This document shows positions 56,605 through 64,000 of a stretch of DNA of 64,000 nt, in pieces (the stretch's first letter is position 1; every line of letters begins with the position of its first letter). Location of the stretch: NCBI RefSeq assembly GCF_018320785.1, contig NC_054879.1:47256198-47320197 (forward strand), given 5' to 3'. The notes beneath the pieces are model-generated. The model did no database searches. It was not told the DNA's origin and was given only the letters and a program-made list of their open reading frames with translations. The position numbers and the translations under genes were made by a program. Origin of the DNA: Cheilinus undulatus (taxonomy: Eukaryota > Chordata > Actinopteri > Labriformes > Labridae).

Positions 56605-59600
56605 AGACTGCACACATTGCTAATATGCTTTAGCACCATGACAAGGACTTCTCAATGCAGTATAAAAGATATTATTATTGCTCTGGTCCTGCTAAGTGCA
56701 TGAGTGTAAACAGCCTCTAATTAGTGCATGACCTTTTTGATATCCGATTTTCCAGAAAGAGGGATAGGGTCCAGCATCCAGTGTTCGGAAATACCAGCAT
56801 GATGGAGAGCCAAGGTTTGATCGCTTAGCTGATGACGGACACTTCCTCCTGCAGCCTGCCTGATAACGCTGTTTTGCTCTGGTTACCTCACAGCGAGCTC
56901 CTCCTCCACAAAGACTTTACTGCATGAGCAGTCAACAAAAACAGGCCTAAATGGAAGATGTCCTGTGAAAGATTCAGTTGTGTTCATTTCAAATGAATAC
57001 CTGATGGAGACTGATGCTGAATTTATCCTGTAAACATGATTAAGAAAGAAGTAAACCTCTTAAACTAATTTTTAATGGCATAAAAGGTTGGTTAATACTC
57101 TAAAAATCCCTATTCCAGACTTTATTGTAATTCCAGATTTGTTCTAATCTCAATGGTGTGACATATTTTGTAAAAACCTTATTTTTTAGTTGTTTTTTAA
57201 CCCTTTGTCATTTAATGATAATAAGTAAAGCACCATAGAAGAGTGCATAAGTAATCGTCAATAGTATTACAAATACAAACCACCAGTGACTCAAGGCCCA
57301 TCTACAAGGACTGATCTTCCCTAACCACAGTTCTAGGACAGACTGCAGCCATGTCTGTGTGTGAGCACACTTTTAATGATGAGTTTGAGTTTAGAAGAGA
57401 TCTAATTCTCTTCAAACATGCACACATCTCTGAAAACCTGGCCTGATGTGCACTAGTAAAAGGTCATTAACTGGGATATTTGCAGGAACTAAATGGAGTT
57501 ATGAACACTGAGCAAAGCGTCTCTGCTTTGAACTCTTTCCTGTTTGCTTCACTCCCTTAAAGACTAAGCAAAGGTTTGGACCTGGATAATGAGAGCCTAC
57601 ACAGACATTTTCAAGACCAACTCTTGTGTTTGTATTGCTGCTTCGTCCTTTAACACGATATATTGATATTTATTCAGGAATAGGGACTACAGTATTATAA
57701 AAGACTCATCCTGTGTTGTAGTATGAGGGGAACTACCCCCCCTACCTCAGCAGGGTTTGCATGGAAAACTCTCAGAGGTAGTGATGGCTGGTGGTTATCC
57801 AGCACCAGTATAATTTCTTATGACCAGTTCAAACACTTGCTAGTGTTGTAGTGCACACATGAATGAATAACTGATACTGAGCATAGCAGATTCCTGCCAT
57901 CAGCATGTTTCACACTGACACTAAAGAGCCACCGAGCACAGCTGTGAGGTCAAACACGTTCTGTCCTCTCCTATTCTGATGTGTGTAATAACAGCAACAT
58001 GCAGCAAGTGTGATCACTTTGCACAGCATCTCTGTACCTGTCTGGGGCTTTAACACAGCTAGTGATGCAGGATAAGTATTTTTTTTAGAACTGATACCGA
58101 TAACCGATAATTTCCTACTCCTGATGGCCGATAACCAACAATAACTGATATATTTTTTCACTTGTTGATTTAACAAAAGAAGTTTGATTGATGTGTTTAT
58201 GCACATCTGGGGGTAAGAAGTGGTTAATATGTAGTGAGCAAAGATATTTATAACTAATTTTAACTAATATCATTTAAGTTAGATGTTGCCTCTCAAACAC
58301 AACTCCATTCTGACTTGTCAAGTTACTACTCAGACTGTCAACAATGATAACACATGGAAACGGAAGTCTTCGCCGGAAGTCCTTTCTCGTCAGCTGCAGG
58401 CTGCACTGGAAGTCTAAGAAGTTGGCCGCCACTCCCAGAGGCTGTAAAATCCCCAGAAAACAGTCTATGGCTGTAGAGATTACCAAAACTGAACAGGCAG
58501 CTTCAGGTTGTGAGGACATGTAAAAGAACAATTCTGGAGAATGAGTGTCCCGGAAGAGTCTGATCTTTATTTGTGAAAGGGCTGCTCATGGCAGAGAAGA
58601 CAAAAGGTCACTGTAAACCATCCATTATTGTCTTAACCTTTGCTTGACATGCTGATGATAACAACAGAACAACTCCATAGTTATAAAAGACAAATCCACA
58701 CACTGAGTCATCAGCTCATAAAAGGCCTTTATATATTGTGGAGTAGATGAGGACAGGAGAGCAGGGAGTCTTTGGAGGGTGGTGTTAACCTCAACTCTGC
58801 AGCCAAGCTGCCTAGGGTGGGGGTTTCTGAGGCTTTGCTGACCCGTGACTGTGCTTCGCTTGCACACATTCCACTCTGCAATCACAGGACACACATCATC
58901 CACTTCCACATGGGCCTGAGCAGGCACATATAGTAAATGTGAGTAGCAGCGTTGAGCATTTAAAGAGGAACCTCTTCTTACAGGAGAAACCCTCCAGGGA
59001 TGCTCGGCTGCTCAGTCACACATCCTTGCTCAGGGATAAAGCCACTTTGAAGGCCTTAACATGAGACAGGAGAGACACAAATGGCAAAATCAGGGCTGCA
59101 TTGGTCCCCTGAGACGGTGCAGGCTCATTATGTTCAGTGGTCAACATTCTCTCTGGAATTAAAGTGCTGTGCAGTGGGACCTGGCCTGCTCCCTAAATGC
59201 GTCAAACTTGCATAAATTGTAAGTCATCTGGAGCGTGAAAGGGGAAACTACAGATTTTATTGATGCCAAATATACCAAACCACTTCCTGTCTATCTGCTC
59301 TCTTCATTTAGCTAATGGAACACTGTGGTGGACTTTTCTTAAAGACAAAAGTATGAACCCTGATCATGTAAGGGTTTTTTCCACATCCCCCTTCCACCTC
59401 TGGTTGGAAGCAGCTTGATAGTGGATTGAGTCTGAAACTGAGGAGAGAGAGGAGAAAAGACAAGTGGAACAGGAGCCAGGGGTCAGAGTGAACCGTGGCC
59501 GCCTGCTTTGAGGACAGCTTACGTAGAAGGAACGCTCAGACGTAACTAATAGGCTACAGGTTTAAGGACCAGATCTGCACATTTACAAAATCTGATTGGC

Positions 59601-59770
59601 TGATCATTGGGCCAGTGACGAGGCCTGTGTGATTGTTGGATATATCGCAGAGTTTGGGGGAGTAGGTTGCAAAAATAGAATGAAAAAGAATGTCAAATTA
59701 CAAGAAAATATACAGTAAACTCTACAGTTGGTATTATCTTCATGTGGAGTATTTGTCAGGTTTGCATGAC
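56605..59770. other. Intronic stretch with little recognisable content
   Basis: Mostly single-copy-looking DNA. A CTGATACCGATAACCGATAA fragment at about 58092-58111 is a common fish MITE motif. No exon was identified. Confidence 0.45.
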
Positions 59771-59774
59771 AGTC

Positions 59775-60236
59775 TAGGGCTGGGCAATTAATTGCAAATT
59801 AGATTAAATCACATTATGGCCTGCTGCAATTTTCAAATCGAAGAAGGTGCAATATTTCTTTAATACTTTTTGCGGCAGAAATTTTATGCGCATAATGCAA
59901 ACATTCATGATTTTTTAGAATAAAAATTCCTGCTTTACTAAATGTAAGTTTTTCTTATTTAAAATGCGATTGACATAAAATGATTATCCTCTTCATAATA
60001 GCAATAAATATCAAATTTGCAATATGAGCCAAAATAATCAGAATTAGATATTTGTTTTACATCATTTTTCCTTAGTATATTCTTATATTGTGTACATTAT
60101 AATTTAGAATGATTCCTTGCTTGTTTTTATTGACAAATATATATAAGATGAGGAATCTAAGAATAATCACATATTAAATCGCAATACTGGGGAACAAAAT
60201 CGCAATTAGATTATTTTTCCAAATGGTTCAGCCCTA
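59775..60236 (+). mobile_element. TAGGGCTG-family MITE
   Basis: Starts TAGGGCTGGGCAATTAATTG and ends AATGGTTCAGCCCTA, about 460 bp, with conserved internal blocks. Confidence 0.85.
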
Positions 60237-60292
60237 CTACAGTCATACTACAGTCATACTACAGTCATACTACAGTCATACTACAGTCATAC
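60235..60292 (+). repeat. 11-bp tandem repeat (ACTACAGTCAT)5
   Basis: Starts exactly at the 3' end (CCCTACTAC) of the preceding MITE. Confidence 0.95.
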
Positions 60293-61300
60293 TGTTAATT
60301 TTGCCCTTTTTTAGGTTCTAATCAGCAGAGGATTGCTAACATTGCTAGCACTAAGAAACAAGTTCTATAAATACACTTCATCCTTTTTTCTTTTTTTTTT
60401 AAATTAAAAAAACCTTTATTGGCCGACTACTCTTAAATCTGTGTCTGTGAACGGTCAGAACATGGAAGTTGTGGAGCAGTCCACCTCTCATGGTGGCATA
60501 ATCCATCGATTTGCTAACTGCAAGGCTGAGATCAACCACAGACTTGGCCTCGCATGTAGGGCCACCACCAGGTGGTGCTCACAGAATCTGACAGGGTTGA
60601 ACGATTTAGGAAAATAATCTAACTGCAATTTTTTTTTTACCCAATATTGCGATTGCAATTTAATACGCAACTATCTTGAGTTCCTCATCTCATGTATTTT
60701 CTAACAAAAACAAACAATAATTCATTCTAAACTATAGCCAACACAATATTAGATTAAACTAGTGCTGAACAAAATTGTTTTGACTAATTTTTTTACAAAT
60801 TGGATATGAACTGCTGTATTAAAGGGAATGATAATTTTATATAATTCTCATTCTTAAAGGGATATTTCAGGATTTTTGAAGTTGGGTCATATGAGGTGCT
60901 TGGCTGTAGTAGTGGCATTAGCCTCCAGTGATTTCTGTGTAATTTGATCCTGTTGTTATCACGAGCTCAGAGAGAGCCGGTGCATAGCGGCTGTAGATGG
61001 GAACATTTTGTCCGTGTAAATTAACGAGTTTTACAAATAAATGGGCCAAGAAAATATGTTGGCTTGCCTGTGCGCTGTATCGAAAACGTACACAGCACTT
61101 AATTTCTCCCAAAAAAGTCCCTCTGTGTCAGGCACTAATTTACGCTGCAGCTTTCGCCATTTTGCATCCTTCTGCCTCTGCACACTGTTTACGGTTCCCA
61201 CATCCGCCGGTCAGCTGTGTGGGTCGCGGTGTAGTGGGGTTAAGCATCGGTTACTACAACGTATTTTTGAGTTTTTTAATGTTTTCTTTAGATTCAGAAG

Positions 61301-61468
61301 ATGCTGTGTACTTGCGTGTATCCAGGCTGTTTAAACAAGCCCACCTCCCGGACACCACACATATCAGCCATTAGAGGAAAAGGCGACAGTCATAAGCTTA
61401 CCTGGATGACAAATTTCCATTCGGCCCTTCAAGTCGGGGTCTGTTTTTCCAATTTATCTTCAGAAAGT
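61301..61468 (+). pseudogene. Short Cys-rich frame, possibly THAP-like remnant
   Basis: 55 codons starting MLCTCVYPGCLNK and containing HKLTWMTNFH. The early Cys pair and a later Trp recall a THAP zinc finger, which Kolobok and P-type transposases carry, but the closing Cys-x2-His pair is not evident. Treat as tentative. Confidence 0.3.
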
Positions 61469-61495
61469 TGAGGAAGGTCCGCAAGACTCCGGCGT

Positions 61496-61913
61496 TTAGG
61501 CAGGGAATTCTGGATGGAGTGTGATCCAGACTGCAGGCATCTGTGAGTCGCTATCCTCTGATTCAATAATGTCCTGAAGAAGTGTCGCAACTAAGACCCA
61601 CTCAGTACAACAGCAGCTCTCTGAGTGGGTTGGCATGGGTTTGCATTTTCCACACCTACACCACCAGGTAACCCGGGATCTCTCCTGCTCTAAACTTTCA
61701 AATGAAGGTTCTCTGGTCTCTCTTTCAGCCCGCTGTATAAGTCTGGTCTGTATCCATCTGTGTAAGGTCTTCTTCAGTGTACTCCAGTTCATACAGATAT
61801 CCTCTCGTATCCACAGTAAACGGCACATCATCATCACTCATGTTGAAATCGCTCGTTATCTTTGTTTTAGCTTGATGAGGTGTTATTATTCCTGAAGAAG
61901 TCCGCAGACCCAC
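61496..61913 (-). pseudogene. Frameshifted frame with P2X7-C-terminus-like Cys cluster
   Basis: One minus-strand frame (61913-61725) starts around MSDDDVPFTVDTRGY and stops. A second, overlapping frame (61837-61496) carries WCRCGKCKPMPTHSESCCC followed by a Glu-Trp. The pattern W-C-x-C-x2-C-x2-MPT-x3-E-S-x-CC resembles the Cys-rich intracellular domain of P2X7 receptors, which also occurs in many fish transposon-associated proteins. At least one frameshift separates the parts, so no intact protein is made. Confidence 0.5.
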
Positions 61914-62388
61914 ACAGCTGACCGGCAGATATGTGAACAGTAAACAGAAGGATACATAATGGCGAAAGCTGCATCGTAAATTATTATTTATTCGTAAAAC
62001 TTGTCAATTCACGCGGACAACATGTTCCCATCTACAGCCGCTATGTGCCGGCTCTCTCTGAGCTCGTGATAACAACAGGATCAAACTACACAGAAATCAC
62101 TGGAGGCTAATGCCACTACTACAGCCAAGCACCTCATATGACCCAACTTCAAAAATCCTGAAATATCCCTTTAACAAGAAAAACACAGAAATAAAGAAAA
62201 TAGGATTTTTTTACATGATTCTAAAAATATGCCATTAGAATGATTGCATGATATGCTGCAAAAAAATGTTTTAAACTGGAATTTTGACAGACATTATAGG
62301 TAAAAGAAATATTACACCCTCTGCGATTTGAAAATTGGTCAAGGTCGTATTGCAATTTAATCTAATTTGCGATTGATTTCCCAGCCCT

Positions 62389-62862
62389 ACCCAATATTGC
62401 AATTGCGATTTGAAATGTGATTATTCTGTAAGTTCCTTATCTTATGTGTTTTCCAACACACACAAGCAATAAATTATTCTATATTACAGTCAACACAATA
62501 TACGACTAAACAGGAAATATCTCATTGTGATGATTTTGACTCGTATTGCAAACTGGGTATGAATTGTTGTTTTGAAGGGAGTGAACATTTATATGTCATT
62601 CTCATACTTGATAAGAAAATAGTATAAAGATTAAGAAAGTAGGATTTTTGTAGACAATTCTAAAAAAATGGCGCTTGAATGATTGCATGATTATATAATG
62701 CATAATATCTCTGCTGCAACAAAAGAGTTTTAAACTGGTGTTTTGACAAAAATCAGGTGCAAACCCTGGAGACATCAGGTTAAGGAAATATTGCACCAGT
62801 TTGAAAATTGCAGCATGCCACATTGTGATTTAATCTTATTTGCGATTAATTGCCCAGCCCTG
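62389..62862 (-). mobile_element. TAGGGCTG-family MITE (inverse), 5'-trimmed
   Basis: Starts CCCAATATTGCAATTGCGAT, which corresponds to an internal point near one end, and finishes TTGCGATTAATTGCCCAGCCCT. It directly abuts the previous MITE, suggesting insertion of one into the end of another. Confidence 0.75.
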
Positions 62863-64000
62863 ATCATGCAGACCAGTCTTTCTGTCCTCCTGGTCTAATT
62901 ATACTGGACTCCATTGTGATGCAGCAGTGCTTCTACCGGCACCAGATCTGTCTCCGCTTATAAAAACCTCACATTTTTTCCCAGCACTGCTCTCGCTACT
63001 TTCTGCAAAAAAATACAATGTGACCAATCAGTCCAACCCCTGCTGAGGGAAATCAGACGGTCTTTGGTGCAACTTAAATTGTTGGAAGTCAGAGTCATCT
63101 ACATATTCACAGAACTATATTAGCCCCATAATAAACAACTATATATCAATTATCTGCACCAAGGAAATTGACTGTAAAACCCTGCATAAAATAAAATATA
63201 ATATGAGTGTTACATCTTTGTGATGTTAGCATCAGAGAATCTGTTGCAGCTGCTCTTCAGGGCCACACATTCTCTCTCAAACACCTCCTGGATGAGGAAA
63301 TTTAACCATCTAGCATAAAAGATTTTCACAGCCTGATCATTTTACACTGAGGTGATGTACCGCATTGCTTTGAGACTTTTTTCTTCTCCTCTTTCATCAT
63401 GCCATGTTTCACCTGAGCTGAAAGAGAGACTCTGACAAACCACTCCTATAGCTGCTTGGCCTGAAGGCTTCATGTGCAACACAAAGACCTCTGTATCTAC
63501 TGTACAGCCATACATAATGTTCATGAGTCATCTGGTCTGGTGAGATTCTGCAGGATATTACCATCACTGCCTCACTGAAGATGGTTTTTACAACACTTCA
63601 GGATTTTATATAACAGCTGAAAATGTCTCTTTCTCCCAGCTTGTGAGTGAATTCTCTGGTGCCATGGATTTCAGATGTGTTCATATTGTTTTGCTGTCGA
63701 TTAAAAGCCACCACTTTGGAGGCTATATTGACCTGCAGGATGCAATTATTGCAATTTCTCAGTGATGATTTTGATCCTTGTGGCGCTGCAGAGATTTCAG
63801 TGCTTTTAACCTGTCTGGTAATTAGGCCCCGAGCACCTGGTCCGTCACGTGTTTTTTTTCTAGGGGGCGCCAAAAGTGAGATAAGTGGGTAATACCTACA
63901 TGCACAGAAATCAGTACACATATGTATCATGATGAGATGAAAAAAAAAAAAATTTACATTATTTCCATCCTCTTAAATGTACAGGAACCAAACTACAGAT
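62863..64000. other. Intronic tail of the window
   Basis: Nothing beyond AT-rich single-copy-looking sequence was recognised. No DIP2 exon 2 is seen. Confidence 0.4.

Larger units (their letters stand above)
60858..62170. mobile_element. TTAA-flanked DNA transposon with 184-bp TIRs (Kolobok-like)
   Basis: Ends AGGGATATTTCAGGATTTTT and its inverse, with TTAA on both sides (60854-60857, 62171-62174). The TIRs 60858-61041 and 61987-62170 are near identical. TTAA plus AGGG ends fits the Kolobok superfamily better than piggyBac (CCC ends). The interior encodes two short frames facing each other: a Cys-containing + frame (61301-61468, starts MLCTCVYPGCLNKPTS) and a broken minus-strand Cys-rich frame. 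No complete transposase is present; total 1,313 bp. Confidence 0.85.
60597..62388 (-). mobile_element. TAGGGCTG-family MITE (inverse) split by a TTAA transposon
   Basis: Begins GGGTTGAACGATTTAGGAAA and ends GCGATTGATTTCCCAGCCCTA. The two halves (60597-60857 and 62171-62388) rejoin at TTAA once 60858-62170 is removed. The parallel structure is intact in the neighbouring copy 62389-62862. Confidence 0.8.
29205..64000 (+). other. dip2a: First intron of the DIP2-family gene (continues past window)
   Basis: No acceptor leading to a DIP2 exon 2 sequence was found up to 64,000, so the intron is at least 34.8 kb. DIP2 genes in vertebrates commonly have very long first introns. It is filled with repeats listed separately. 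No nested protein gene was recognised. Confidence 0.7.

Noticed and set aside
1-64000. tRNA, rRNA, CRISPR or viral genes
   Set aside because: I saw no cloverleaf with A/B boxes, no rRNA sequence, no regularly spaced direct repeats with unique spacers, and no retroviral gag/pol/env frame. Only a short LINE RT fragment was found.

Overview
The window is vertebrate nuclear DNA, almost certainly from a teleost fish, probably a percomorph-type genome. It has intron-split genes with GT-AG junctions, CpG-rich first exons, abundant microsatellites and minisatellites, and dense nested DNA transposons (hAT-, Tc1-, piggyBac- and TTAA/Kolobok-like) of kinds typical of fish. No bacterial-style genes, CRISPR arrays, rRNAs or tRNAs were seen. 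Long open frames are rare; most of those present fall in repeats.

Two protein-coding genes can be supported, both on the + strand. (1) cflar (c-FLIP), 13.18-22.82 kb, has 11 coding exons that join in frame into a 511-residue protein. It carries two death-effector domains, a proline/glutamine-rich linker and a caspase-like domain. Both catalytic positions are replaced (Arg for His, Tyr for Cys) and a caspase-8-type LETD site is present. The linker is encoded by a two-exon cassette that has been tandemly duplicated in frame. The putative promoter contains a perfect IRF/ISRE core. (2) A DIP2-family gene (probably dip2a) starts at 29.08 kb in a CpG-rich first exon. Its first intron apparently fills the rest of the window (29.2-64 kb).

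0-12 kb: a near-perfect 681-bp inverted repeat with a 376-bp spacer puts two copies of a TATA/GC-box promoter and first exon back to back. It is followed by weak candidate exons of an unidentified, probably non-coding or decayed transcript. Next come a GC-rich hairpin-forming segment, a tandem duplication of about 1.2 kb with four alternately oriented copies of a 50-nt hairpin core, a 57-bp tandem repeat, MITEs, an (AT)n tract and a degenerate GAGATAAAAAGTC minisatellite next to cflar. 22.8-28.7 kb: intergenic, mostly old repeats. 29.2-64 kb: dip2 intron 1 with at least nine transposon families, several nested, and five minisatellites. Two minisatellites can be traced to the transposon from which they arose: a 42-bp array from a TAGGGCTG MITE, and a 29-bp array from a Tc1 transposase coding motif.

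The strongest leads are the in-frame exon-cassette duplication in cflar, the head-to-head duplicated promoter palindrome, the alternating hairpin-core cluster at 5-7.4 kb, the 184-bp-TIR TTAA transposon carrying a Cys-rich P2X7-like module, and the transposon-born minisatellites. Family assignments of repeats rest on visible TIRs and target-site duplications, not on database searches.
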